Shown piece by piece: positions 33,466 through 41,915 of a stretch of DNA of 48,708 nt. How positions within the stretch are numbered: position 1 is the first letter of the stretch; each line of letters begins with the position of its first letter. The notes under the pieces were generated by a model that saw only the letters and a program-made list of their open reading frames with translations, ran no database searches and had not been told where the DNA came from. Source of the stretch: JAZLIL01 sp045617405 (GTDB taxonomy: Bacteria; Bacillota; Clostridia; Lachnospirales; Lachnospiraceae); the NCBI GenBank assembly GCA_045617405.1, contig JAZLIL010000070.1, positions 1 to 48,708 on the forward strand. The letters are read 5' to 3'. Made by a program: the position numbers and the translations under genes.

Positions 33466-33517
33466 AAGTCGACTTCTTCCATTGACAATTGAAATTTGCA
33501 GTCGTATAATCACGACT
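33466..33517 (+). promoter_or_regulatory. Consensus serC-serA promoter with operator-like dyads
   Basis: TTGACA (33482-33487), a 17-bp spacer and TATAAT (33505-33510) form a consensus promoter. A palindrome AAGTCGACTT (33466-33475) lies just upstream, and an inverted repeat AGTCGT-ATAATC-ACGACT (33500-33517) spans the -10 box. Both share an AGTCG core, suggesting one regulator. Confidence 0.85.
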
Positions 33518-33571
33518 AAGTGTTTGGCAAATACCTGACACTCAAAAAATATGAAAGATGGAGGAAAAGAA

Positions 33572-34654
33572 ATGGCTAGAGTTTATAATTTTTCAGCAGG
33601 CCCCGCCATGTTACCCGAAGAGGTACTTAAAATGGCATCAGATGAAATGATGGACTACCAGGGAACCGGTACGTCCGTAATGGAGATGAGTCATCGATCT
33701 AAGGCTTTTGAATCAATTATTAACGAAGCCGAGTCAGATTTGCGCGATCTGATGAACATTCCTGATAATTATAAAGTCCTTTTTCTGCAAGGGGGAGCCT
33801 CTCAGCAGTTCGCTATGGTTCCTATGAACCTTATGAAGAACAAGGTTGCAGATTTTATCGTAACAGGTCAGTGGGCCAAGAAGGCATACCAGGAAGCAGG
33901 AAGATTCGGTACGGCAAACAAGATCGCATCATCCGAGGACAAAACTTTTTCCTATATCCCCGATTGCTCAGATCTTCAGATTTCTCCGGATGCTGACTAT
34001 GTTCATATCTGCGAGAACAACACAATATACGGAACAAAGTTCCACGCTCTTCCCGACACAAAGGGTAAAATTCTGGTTGCTGACCAGTCGTCATGCATCC
34101 TGTCAGAGCCTTGTGATGTAACAAAATACGGTCTCATTTTTGCAGGAGTTCAGAAGAATATCGGCCCCGCAGGTACCGTTATCGTTATCATGAGAGAGGA
34201 TCTTATCACAGAGGATGTGCTTCCCGGCACACCTACAATGCTTCAGTACAAGACTCATGCCGATGCAAAATCACTTTACAACACACCTCCCTGCTACGGA
34301 ATCTACATCTGCGGCAAGGTATTCAAGTGGCTTAAGGCTACGGGCGGACTTGAGGCAAGAAAGAAAATTAACGAAGAGAAGGCAGCAATGTTTTATGATT
34401 TTGTTGATTCTTCCGCATTATTCAAGAACCCTGTTGAAAAGGGAAGCCGCTCAATGATGAACGCAACATTTGTAACCGGAAACGAAGAGCTTGATGCAAA
34501 GTTTGTTAAGGAAGCAACCGCAGCAGGATTCATCAATCTCAAGGGACACAGAAGTGTCGGCGGTATGAGAGCAAGCATCTACAACGCAATGCCTGTTGAG
34601 GGTGTTGAGAAGCTCGTTAAATTTATGAAGAAATTCGAGGAAGAAAACGCATGA
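33572..34654 (+). CDS. serC: Phosphoserine aminotransferase
   Basis: A 360-residue class V PLP aminotransferase converting 3-phosphohydroxypyruvate and glutamate to phosphoserine and 2-oxoglutarate in serine synthesis. Family motifs: YNFSAGPAMLPEEVL at the N-terminus, GTSVMEMSHRSKAF, LFLQGGASQQFAMVPMNL, and the cofactor Lys in GVQKNIGPAG. The C-terminal GHRSVGGMRASIYNA is also typical. The ATG at 33572 follows GGAGG. Its stop overlaps the serA start (ATGA), so the two are translated in a coupled way from the strong promoter upstream. Confidence 0.95.
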   Translation: MARVYNFSAGPAMLPEEVLKMASDEMMDYQGTGTSVMEMSHRSKAFESIINEAESDLRDLMNIPDNYKVLFLQGGASQQFAMVPMNLMKNKVADFIVTGQWAKKAYQEAGRFGTANKIASSEDKTFSYIPDCSDLQISPDADYVHICENNTIYGTKFHALPDTKGKILVADQSSCILSEPCDVTKYGLIFAGVQKNIGPAGTVIVIMREDLITEDVLPGTPTMLQYKTHADAKSLYNTPPCYGIYICGKVFKWLKATGGLEARKKINEEKAAMFYDFVDSSALFKNPVEKGSRSMMNATFVTGNEELDAKFVKEATAAGFINLKGHRSVGGMRASIYNAMPVEGVEKLVKFMKKFEEENA

Positions 34655-35805
34655 TTAAATACAATTGCTTAAATAAAATTGCTGCATGCGGTACAAGTCT
34701 TTTTACATCTGATTATCAGGCAACCGATAATGCAGACGAGGCAGAGGTTCTGCTCGTAAGAAGTGCCGTAATGCATGAAATGGAATTCGCTCCCGCCCTT
34801 AAGGCAGTTGCAAGGGCCGGTGCCGGTGTAAACAATATTCCGCTTGAAAAGCTTGCTGAAAAGAACGTGGTGGTTTTCAACACACCCGGAGCCAACGCAA
34901 ATGCCGTAAAGGAGCTTGTTATTGCAGCAATGCTTCTTGCAAGCCGTGATATTATCGGCGGTGTTAACTGGGTTAAGACAGTCAAGGATGACGAGACTGT
35001 TGCAAAGCTTGTTGAGAAAGAAAAGTCAAAGTTTGCCGGAACAGAGATTCTCGGAAAGAAGCTTGGTATAATCGGCCTCGGCGCTATCGGAAGAAAGCTT
35101 GCGATCAGTGCAAACGCTTTAGGCATGGATGTTTACGGATGTGATCCGTTCCTTTCCGACGCTGCAAAAGAAGAGCTTGCAGGTAAGTGTACCATCGTTG
35201 AGACAAGAGAAGAAATCTACAAGATGTGTGATTTCATTTCTGTTCACGCTCCGCTCATCGACAGCCCCGATCCCGCAAAAAACACCAAGGGACTCATCAA
35301 CGCAGAAAAGATTGCCATGATGAAGGACGGCGTCATTATTGTAAACTGTGCACGTGATCTTCTTGTAAACGAAAAGGACATGGGGGAGGCACTTGCTTTG
35401 GGCAAGGTAAGAAAGTATGTTACCGATTTCCCGAATACTACAACATCCGGCATGGATGGCGTTATTACCATTCCTCATCTTGGTGCTTCCACCGAAGAGG
35501 CGGAGGACAACTGTGCAATGATGGCAGTCCGTCAGGTAATGAACTATCTTGAGAACGGAAACATCGTGAATTCAGTAAACTATCCCACAGTTGACCTCGG
35601 GTCGAAGACGGGCGCAAGAATTGCAATCCGTTACGATGCGGCAAAGGATATGCTTGCAGTGGTAAACGCTGCCGGACTTGTTATCAGTGCAATCAAAGAC
35701 GGAAAGCGCGGAAACGTAGGCTATTGCCTCGTTGACTGCCGTGAAGCATCTGATGCGGCTGTTGAAAAGATTAAGGCAGAAGCAATTGATGTAAAGGTAT
35801 TCTAA
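34651..35805 (+). CDS. serA: D-3-phosphoglycerate dehydrogenase, compact form
   Basis: A 384-residue NAD-dependent dehydrogenase for the first step of serine synthesis. It is shorter than the 520-residue type because the intervening domain is absent. The Rossmann motif is GIIGLGAIGRKL (about residues 132-143), the substrate Arg lies in VNCARDLLV, and the catalytic His in ITIPHLGASTEEAE. The last 65 residues or so look like an ACT domain (RIAIRYDAAKDMLAVVNAAG), which binds serine in related enzymes and would allow feedback control. It overlaps serC by four bases. Confidence 0.92.
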   Translation: MIKYNCLNKIAACGTSLFTSDYQATDNADEAEVLLVRSAVMHEMEFAPALKAVARAGAGVNNIPLEKLAEKNVVVFNTPGANANAVKELVIAAMLLASRDIIGGVNWVKTVKDDETVAKLVEKEKSKFAGTEILGKKLGIIGLGAIGRKLAISANALGMDVYGCDPFLSDAAKEELAGKCTIVETREEIYKMCDFISVHAPLIDSPDPAKNTKGLINAEKIAMMKDGVIIVNCARDLLVNEKDMGEALALGKVRKYVTDFPNTTTSGMDGVITIPHLGASTEEAEDNCAMMAVRQVMNYLENGNIVNSVNYPTVDLGSKTGARIAIRYDAAKDMLAVVNAAGLVISAIKDGKRGNVGYCLVDCREASDAAVEKIKAEAIDVKVF

Positions 35806-35883
35806 GGAATCAGTGCAGAAGTAATTAATGTAACATATTCGAAATAATCAAATCAATAGACGTAAAGGTATTTCAAAAACACC

Positions 35884-35910
35884 GGGCGGACCGTTTTTTG
35901 CGGTCCGCCC
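35884..35910. terminator. Terminator shared by serA and the MATE gene
   Basis: GGGCGGACCG (35884-35893) and CGGTCCGCCC (35901-35910) form a perfect 10-bp stem, with TTTAATCTT on the plus side and an A-rich stretch before it for the opposing strand. Confidence 0.85.
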
Positions 35911-35917
35911 TTTAATC

Positions 35918-37285
35918 TTAAGCGCCGGTCCTCTTCCCGATACGGACTGCTGCCTTGTCTATCGAATAAAGCTTTACCGCATTGATCACACATCTTAAGG
36001 TTTCATCGGCAACGACAAGCCAGAACAGATACAGCATCCCGAGCTTCAGCCCGACAACAAGTATCGATGAGGCGATAATAATAAAGACTGTCCCGATACA
36101 CTGGGTGAACAGCATCCATCTCGTGTCCCCGAAGCCTCTGATTCCGCTTCCGACTATCATGTTTCCCATCTTCGGGAACATATTTATTCCGACGATAAGA
36201 AGGAAGCCCGCCGAGGAAGCGATAATCGATGCGTCGCTTGTAAACAGGGAAAGTATTGCTCCCGGTACAAGAAGAAATGCCGCAAGATTGACTACTGCCA
36301 TAAGTGCACTCCAGGCAAGCGCCGTAAAAACGATTTCACTGACGCCCTTTACATGGTCAGCACCTGTCTCTCTTCCCGAAAGTGTAAGCGTAGCATTTCC
36401 GAGTGCACCGAAGACAACAACGGGAATACATTCCACACTGAACACGATGGTATAAATTCCGGCTGCCTCGACACTTATCCGGTTCAGCATGACAATCATG
36501 TATAGGTTTCCGATGCTCCAGGCAAACTCTTCACACGCTGCCGGCAGACCAAGCCTGATAGAACTGAAAAACAACCCTGCCCGGGCTTTTAATATCTCCT
36601 GCGAGGATGGCCTCAGCCAAAGCTCCCTGCTTCGTAAAAAATAGACAAGGATAACGGCGTCGCCTAAGTACTCCGCAATCGTAGTCGCCAGCGCCGCTCC
36701 GGACACTCCGAGGGCCGGACATCCGAGCTTTCCGAAGATCATCACATAGTCAAGAACGATGTTTGTGACGGAACGGACAAGTCCGTACACAATCATTATC
36801 TGTGTCTTTTCATTGACCTGGAGAATTGACATGATTGATGCCCCGATTCCTATCAATATGAAGACCGGAGAGTAGATCTTTGCATAACTTACTGCCATGG
36901 ACATGATGCTCTCGTCAACACCCATCAGCCTGAAAACGGGCTCTGAGAAGAACAACCAGAAGAAAAACAGTGCCACCGACAGATAGTTGTTGCATTTGAG
37001 CATCGATGCCGCAATTGCTTTTGCCCTGTCCCTGTCGCCCGCGCCGGTTGCCTGGCTCATCAGAATGGTTGCTCCCGTAGAAATTGTGAAGCAAAAACTC
37101 AGTGTCGTCCAGATGGGAGACGTTGCATTTCCGACAGCACTCATACATGAGATGTCGAGACGTCCGAGATATATCTTGTCAATAATCATCTGAAGCTGCG
37201 TGATACAGTTACTTATCATAATAGGAAATGCTATCATGATAAGCTTTTTTCCGTATTTCCTGTTGTACTCTTTTAATCTGTTCAT
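35918..37285 (-). CDS. MATE family efflux transporter
   Basis: A 455-residue membrane protein with 12 predicted segments in two halves of six, as in MATE exporters that expel drugs or metabolites with Na+ or H+. Typical motifs are FPIMISNCITQLQMIIDKIY near the N-terminus and ILMSQATGAGDRDRAKAIA in the first half, with the matching second-half segment LSGRETGADHVKGVSEI. The substrate is unknown. It is monocistronic and convergent with serA. The ribosome site (GGGTG) is weak. Confidence 0.92.
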   Translation of the reverse strand: MNRLKEYNRKYGKKLIMIAFPIMISNCITQLQMIIDKIYLGRLDISCMSAVGNATSPIWTTLSFCFTISTGATILMSQATGAGDRDRAKAIAASMLKCNNYLSVALFFFWLFFSEPVFRLMGVDESIMSMAVSYAKIYSPVFILIGIGASIMSILQVNEKTQIMIVYGLVRSVTNIVLDYVMIFGKLGCPALGVSGAALATTIAEYLGDAVILVYFLRSRELWLRPSSQEILKARAGLFFSSIRLGLPAACEEFAWSIGNLYMIVMLNRISVEAAGIYTIVFSVECIPVVVFGALGNATLTLSGRETGADHVKGVSEIVFTALAWSALMAVVNLAAFLLVPGAILSLFTSDASIIASSAGFLLIVGINMFPKMGNMIVGSGIRGFGDTRWMLFTQCIGTVFIIIASSILVVGLKLGMLYLFWLVVADETLRCVINAVKLYSIDKAAVRIGKRTGA

Positions 37286-37511
37286 TACATTTCACCCGTA
37301 TATTTCTTCCGTAAAGACCTGCCGGCTCCGTACGGATCCTTTCATTGCCCTCAAATAGTAATACTCCCAAAGTCTCATAAAATCAATCACCAATGATTTT
37401 GAATCCGTATTCTGCGTCAAAAAATATCTTTCCGAAAGACTATCACATATTTAGCGGAGAAAAACACGTATTTGGAAAAAGTTACGCTTTTTGAAAATGC
37501 ACGGCTTTTTG

Positions 37512-37539
37512 TTTACAAATCAATATGATGTGATATAAT
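37512..37539 (+). promoter_or_regulatory. murA promoter
   Basis: TTTACA (37512-37517) and TATAAT (37534-37539) are 16 bp apart, about 100 bp before the murA ATG. Nothing else was recognised in the 357-base gap (37286-37642). Confidence 0.65.
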
Positions 37540-37642
37540 ACACTAAGTATGTATTACCCTGGTTTTTTGTGCGGTGATGCAAAAGAACAGACATTTTGGA
37601 CAGACATGCATGTTTTTCGTTTGGCTGTTTGGAGGATAAAGA

Positions 37643-38947
37643 ATGAACCAGTACATAATAAAAGGCGGCAAGCCACTGGAGGGAGAGGTTGTCATCAGTG
37701 GAGCCAAGAACGCAGCTCTTGGAATCCTTGCTGCCGCACTTATGACAGACGATGCTGTCCTCATCGACAACATCCCCGACGTAAGGGATATTAATCTTTT
37801 GCTTGACGTGTTTTCTGATATCGGAGCGGTTGTTGACAGAATCGACCGGCATACCGTCAGGATTTATGCGGCAAACATCAACACAGTCTGCGTAAATTCC
37901 GACAACATGAGAAGAATCAGAGGCTCCTACTATCTTCTCGGAGCTCTCCTTGGTAAGTATCATAAAGCCGAGGTTGTCCTTCCCGGCGGCTGCAACATCG
38001 GTATGAGACCGATTGACCAGCACCTGAAGGGAATGGAAATGCTTGGTGCAAAGGTTGAAATTTCCTACGGAATGATCTGCGCATCGGCCGACAATCTCAT
38101 CGGCGAGCACATTTATCTTGACCTTGTCAGTGTCGGAGCTACAATCAACGTCATGCTCGCAGCTGTTCTTGCTCAGGGTCAGACCATCATCGAAAATGCT
38201 GCAAAGGAACCTCATGTTGTAGATGTTGCCAACTTCCTCAACAGCATGGGCGCAAGGATCAAGGGTGCGGGAACCGACGTCATCAAAATCATCGGTGTTG
38301 ATAAGCTTCGTGCCCCGAAATCTTCCTATTCCATTATCCCCGACCAGATTGAAGCGGGAACCTTCATGCTCGCAGCAGCGGCAACAAGAGGCGATGTTAC
38401 AATCAAAAACGTCATTCCCAAGCATCTCGAGGCAATTACCGCAAAGCTTCGCGAGATTGGCGCAGATGTCAGTGAGGATGATGATTCCGTGAGAATAGTT
38501 GCAAGGGGACCTTTGAAGGGAACACAGGTAAAGACTCTTGTCTACCCCGGATTCCCTACCGATATGCAGCCACAAATTACGACGCTTCTCGCCATCAGCG
38601 ACGGGACAAGCATGGTAACTGAGACTATTTTCGAAAACAGATTTAAATATGTCGATGAGCTTTCTCGAATGGGTGCAAGAATTAAAGTAGAGGGTAACAC
38701 CGCATTTATCGAAGGTGTTGATAAGCTCACCGCGGCAACTGTCTGCGCGCCTGACCTCCGTGCCGGCGCAGCACTTGTTATCGCAGGTCTCATGGCGGAG
38801 GGCTACACTTTCGTCGAACAGGTCAACCACATCGAAAGAGGCTACGAAGCACTTGAAGCAAAGTTCTGCGGACTCGGTGCAGACATGATTCGTGTTGATT
38901 CCGATGACGAGGATTCAATCAGAAAGTTCAAATTAAGAGCCGTATAA
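37643..38947 (+). CDS. murA: UDP-N-acetylglucosamine 1-carboxyvinyltransferase
   Basis: A 434-residue cytosolic enzyme for the first committed step of peptidoglycan synthesis, transferring enolpyruvate from PEP to UDP-GlcNAc. The substrate Lys lies in ISGAKNAALG (about 22) and the catalytic Cys is Cys117 in PGGCNIGMRP, the residue attacked by fosfomycin, so the drug-sensitive form is present. Domain two carries PDQIEAGTFMLAAAATRG and the end FVEQVNHIERGYE. GGAGG precedes the ATG by seven bases. pspA follows on the same strand. Confidence 0.95.
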   Translation: MNQYIIKGGKPLEGEVVISGAKNAALGILAAALMTDDAVLIDNIPDVRDINLLLDVFSDIGAVVDRIDRHTVRIYAANINTVCVNSDNMRRIRGSYYLLGALLGKYHKAEVVLPGGCNIGMRPIDQHLKGMEMLGAKVEISYGMICASADNLIGEHIYLDLVSVGATINVMLAAVLAQGQTIIENAAKEPHVVDVANFLNSMGARIKGAGTDVIKIIGVDKLRAPKSSYSIIPDQIEAGTFMLAAAATRGDVTIKNVIPKHLEAITAKLREIGADVSEDDDSVRIVARGPLKGTQVKTLVYPGFPTDMQPQITTLLAISDGTSMVTETIFENRFKYVDELSRMGARIKVEGNTAFIEGVDKLTAATVCAPDLRAGAALVIAGLMAEGYTFVEQVNHIERGYEALEAKFCGLGADMIRVDSDDEDSIRKFKLRAV

Positions 38948-38965
38948 CGCAAAATAAGTGATTTC

Positions 38966-38988
38966 CCGCCGCCCGCCGGGCACGGCGG
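38966..38988 (+). terminator. Possible weak terminator after murA
   Basis: CCGCC-GCCC-GCC-GGGC-AC-GGCGG forms a nested stem followed by TTAATATT. The tail is poor, so it may only reduce read-through into pspA. Confidence 0.45.
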
Positions 38989-38999
38989 TTAATATTACT

Positions 39000-39016
39000 C
39001 TGCACACCATGTGCAG
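39000..39016. promoter_or_regulatory. Inverted repeat before pspA
   Basis: CTGCACA-CCA-TGTGCAG, a perfect 7-bp dyad, lies 26 bp before the pspA start; operator or leader hairpin. Confidence 0.4.
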
Positions 39017-39041
39017 CGAATTACCAGATTGGAGGTTTGAA

Positions 39042-39719
39042 ATGGGAGTTTTACAGAGATTTAAGGAGATCATGTCAGCAAACATCAACGCAATGCTTGA
39101 TAAGGCAGAGGATCCGGCAAAGATGATCGATCAGTGCATGAGAAATCTTCGTGAAGACCTTGGAAGGGTTAAAGAAGAGACCGCACAGGTTATGGCTGAA
39201 GAAATTCGCTGCAAGAGGATGCTTGACGAGTGCCAGAGTGAAATTAACAAGATGCAGCAGTATGCTATCAAGGCTCTCGAAAGCAACAATGAGGACGACG
39301 CAAGAAAGTTCCTTGAGCAGAAGGCAAGCCTCAACGGCAAGCTCGCCGGACTCACAGAAGCCTACGAACTTGCACACACCAATGCAACAAACATGCATTC
39401 TATGCACGATAAGCTTGTCAGCGATATCGCAGAGCTTGAATCAAGAAGAGAAACAATCAAGGGCAAGCTTGCAGTTGCAAAGACTCAGGAACGCATCAAT
39501 CAGATGCAGTCCTCAGTTGACAGCGCAAACAGCTCTATTGCAAGCTTTGAGCGTTACGAAGAGCTTGCCAACAAAAAGCTCGACCAGGCTAACGCAATGG
39601 CACAGCTCAATGCAGGCACTCCCGATGCTGAGCTTCGCGACCTGAAGAAGAAATATGCAATGGATTCAACCGTTGACGATGAACTTGCAGCATTAAAGGC
39701 AAGTCTCGGAAAGCAGTAA
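39042..39719 (+). CDS. pspA: PspA/IM30 (VIPP1) family membrane-stress protein
   Basis: The 225 residues are almost entirely helical with long coiled-coil heptads. The start MGVLQRFKEIMSANINAMLD is the amphipathic first helix typical of PspA/VIPP1, followed by AEDPAKMIDQCMRNLREDL. These ESCRT-III-like proteins assemble on the inner face of the membrane when it is damaged. I chose the ATG at 39042 with GGAGG six bases upstream; the longer frame would add 28 unrelated residues. A strong terminator ends the gene. No pspF or pspBC partner is nearby, as usual in Bacillota. Confidence 0.92.
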   Translation: MGVLQRFKEIMSANINAMLDKAEDPAKMIDQCMRNLREDLGRVKEETAQVMAEEIRCKRMLDECQSEINKMQQYAIKALESNNEDDARKFLEQKASLNGKLAGLTEAYELAHTNATNMHSMHDKLVSDIAELESRRETIKGKLAVAKTQERINQMQSSVDSANSSIASFERYEELANKKLDQANAMAQLNAGTPDAELRDLKKKYAMDSTVDDELAALKASLGKQ

Positions 39720-39735
39720 TCTTATGAGATTTCAA

Positions 39736-39768
39736 AGAGAGCTGATTGCTTCAGCTCTCTTTTTTTTC
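39736..39768 (+). terminator. pspA terminator
   Basis: AGAGAGCTGA (39736-39745) and TCAGCTCTCT (39751-39760) form a perfect stem with a 5-nt loop, followed by eight Ts. Confidence 0.92.
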
Positions 39769-39833
39769 GGCCGTTTATCATGTCAATGCTTTTCCTGCGG
39801 CATAATGCATGCGGCAGACTTTTATTTTTCTTC

Positions 39834-39861
39834 TTTACATTATAATATTCTATGATATACT
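39834..39861 (+). promoter_or_regulatory. uvrB-uvrA promoter
   Basis: TTTACA (39834-39839) and TATACT (39856-39861) are 16 bp apart. I did not find a clear LexA/DinR box near it. Confidence 0.55.
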
Positions 39862-39908
39862 TGTAATGTACCCGAAAATTTGTTCGTGTTGTTTTGAGGA
39901 AAGGTACT

Positions 39909-41915
39909 ATGGATCACTTTGTTCTTCATTCTGAATTTCAACCGACAGGCGACCAGCCGCAGGCAATCAAAGAGCTTGTTGACGGCTTTAAATCAGGGAA
40001 CCAGTTTGAAACACTCCTTGGTGTTACGGGCTCGGGCAAGACTTTTACGATGGCGAACGTAATCGCAGCTCTTAATAAGCCTACGCTCGTGCTCGCCCAC
40101 AACAAGACTCTTGCCACCCAGCTTTACGGTGAATTTAAAGAATTCTTTCCTGAAAATGCCGTCGAGTATTTTGTATCCTACTACGATTACTATCAGCCGG
40201 AGGCCTATATCCCTTCGACTGACACCTACATCGAGAAGGATTCCTCAATAAACGATGAGATTGACAGGCTTCGCCACTCTGCGACAGCTGCGCTTGCCGA
40301 GCGGCGTGATGTTATCATTGTTGCAAGCGTTTCATGTATCTACGGTATTGCCGCACCCGAGATCTATCAGGAGATGACGCTCTCGCTCCGCCCCGGAATG
40401 AGCATCGACAGAAACGACGTTCTTCACCGCCTTGTAGATCTGCAGTATCTTCGAAACGACATGGACTTCCACCGCGGAACCTTCAGAGTTCACGGCGATG
40501 TTGTGGAGATTTTCCCCATTGCGGCAAACGACTATTCCTACAGAATCGAGTTCTTCGGAGATGAGGTTGACAGGATCTGCACCTTTGACCCGCTTACGGG
40601 AAACGTCATCTCAACCCTGTCTCACATCATGATATTTCCCGCATCACATTACATCGTTCCCGACGAACAGATGAAGGTTGCCCTTCGTAGAATTGAAGAT
40701 GAGCTTGAGGACAGAGTGAAATTCTTCAAAAGCGAGGATAAGCTTCTTGAAGCCCAAAGAATCAGGGAACGAACCACTTTTGATGTCGAAATGCTTCGTG
40801 AAACCGGAATCTGCTCCGGTATTGAAAATTATTCGATGTACCTTGAAGGTCTTGATTTCGGAATGACACCCTACACGCTCATTGATCATTTCAGAAATGA
40901 TTTTCTTCTGATCGTTGATGAGTCACATATGACGCTTCCTCAGGTCAGAGGCATGTACAATGGCGATCAGGCAAGAAAAACTGTCCTTGTCGATTACGGC
41001 TTCCGACTTCCGTCAGCGAAGGAGAACAGACCTCTTCGCTTCGAGGAATTTGAAGACAGACTCGATCAGGTCATGTTTGTGTCGGCAACCCCGGGTACCT
41101 ATGAGGCTGACCATGAGCTTCTCAGGACAGAACAGGTCATCCGGCCGACAGGACTTCTTGACCCCCTTGTTGAAGTACGACCCGTTAAAGGTCAGATCGA
41201 TGACCTGATTTCAGAAATAAGCAAAGTAACCGAAAACGGCGAAAAAGTACTTGTTACTACGCTCACAAAACGAATGGCCGAGGATCTGACGAAGTATCTT
41301 TCGGAAGTCGGAATCAGAGTCAAGTACCTTCACTCCGACATTGCAACCTTTGAACGCTCCGAGATAATCAGAGACATGAGGATGAATCTCTTCGATGTTC
41401 TTGTGGGCATCAACCTCCTGAGGGAAGGTCTTGATATCCCCGAAGTCAGCCTTGTCATTATTCTCGATGCAGACAAAGAGGGCTTCCTTCGTTCCGAGAC
41501 CTCGCTTGTTCAGACTATCGGACGTGCGGCAAGAAATGTCAACGGACATGTAATTATGTATGCCGATAACATGACGGATTCCATGTCTAAAGCAATCGGA
41601 GAAACAGACAGGCGCCGCTCAATTCAGCAGCATTACAACGAAGATCACGGTATCACTCCGAAGACCATAGGGAAAAAGGTTCGCGAGCTTGTGACAATCA
41701 GCAAAAAGGTTGAAGATGAAGTCATCAGGCCCGGCAAGGATCCGGAATCGATGAGCATTAAGGAGCTTGAAGAGTACGGAAAGCAGCTCACCAAGAAGAT
41801 GAACAGGGCTGCTGCCGACCTCAATTTCGAGGCTGCGGCCAAGCTTCGCGATGAACTGATGGAGGTCAGAAAGCTCATATATCATACAGAAACAGAGGAA
41901 TCACATTTTCGATGA
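39909..41915 (+). CDS. uvrB: Excinuclease ABC subunit B
   Basis: A 668-residue damage-verifying helicase-like subunit of nucleotide excision repair. Walker A GVTGSGKT is at 38-45. The DNA-gripping beta-hairpin shows YYDYYQPEAYIP, the helicase motifs include VDESHMTLPQ and INLLREGLDIPEV, and the C-terminal UVR domain (LNFEAAAKLRDELMEVRKLI) binds UvrC. The ATG at 39909 is preceded by GAGGAAAGG. It overlaps uvrA by four bases, the usual uvrB-uvrA order in Bacillota. Confidence 0.96.
   Translation: MDHFVLHSEFQPTGDQPQAIKELVDGFKSGNQFETLLGVTGSGKTFTMANVIAALNKPTLVLAHNKTLATQLYGEFKEFFPENAVEYFVSYYDYYQPEAYIPSTDTYIEKDSSINDEIDRLRHSATAALAERRDVIIVASVSCIYGIAAPEIYQEMTLSLRPGMSIDRNDVLHRLVDLQYLRNDMDFHRGTFRVHGDVVEIFPIAANDYSYRIEFFGDEVDRICTFDPLTGNVISTLSHIMIFPASHYIVPDEQMKVALRRIEDELEDRVKFFKSEDKLLEAQRIRERTTFDVEMLRETGICSGIENYSMYLEGLDFGMTPYTLIDHFRNDFLLIVDESHMTLPQVRGMYNGDQARKTVLVDYGFRLPSAKENRPLRFEEFEDRLDQVMFVSATPGTYEADHELLRTEQVIRPTGLLDPLVEVRPVKGQIDDLISEISKVTENGEKVLVTTLTKRMAEDLTKYLSEVGIRVKYLHSDIATFERSEIIRDMRMNLFDVLVGINLLREGLDIPEVSLVIILDADKEGFLRSETSLVQTIGRAARNVNGHVIMYADNMTDSMSKAIGETDRRRSIQQHYNEDHGITPKTIGKKVRELVTISKKVEDEVIRPGKDPESMSIKELEEYGKQLTKKMNRAAADLNFEAAAKLRDELMEVRKLIYHTETEESHFR

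Noticed and set aside
37520..38830. 436-codon open frame on the minus strand opposite murA
   Set aside because: It is fully antisense to a well-recognised murA, has Cys/His-rich low-quality sequence and no family resemblance: a coding shadow.
39779..39800. Sixth copy of the dispersed repeat (TGTCAATGC...) downstream of pspA
   Set aside because: Only about ten bases agree with the head; too short to call.
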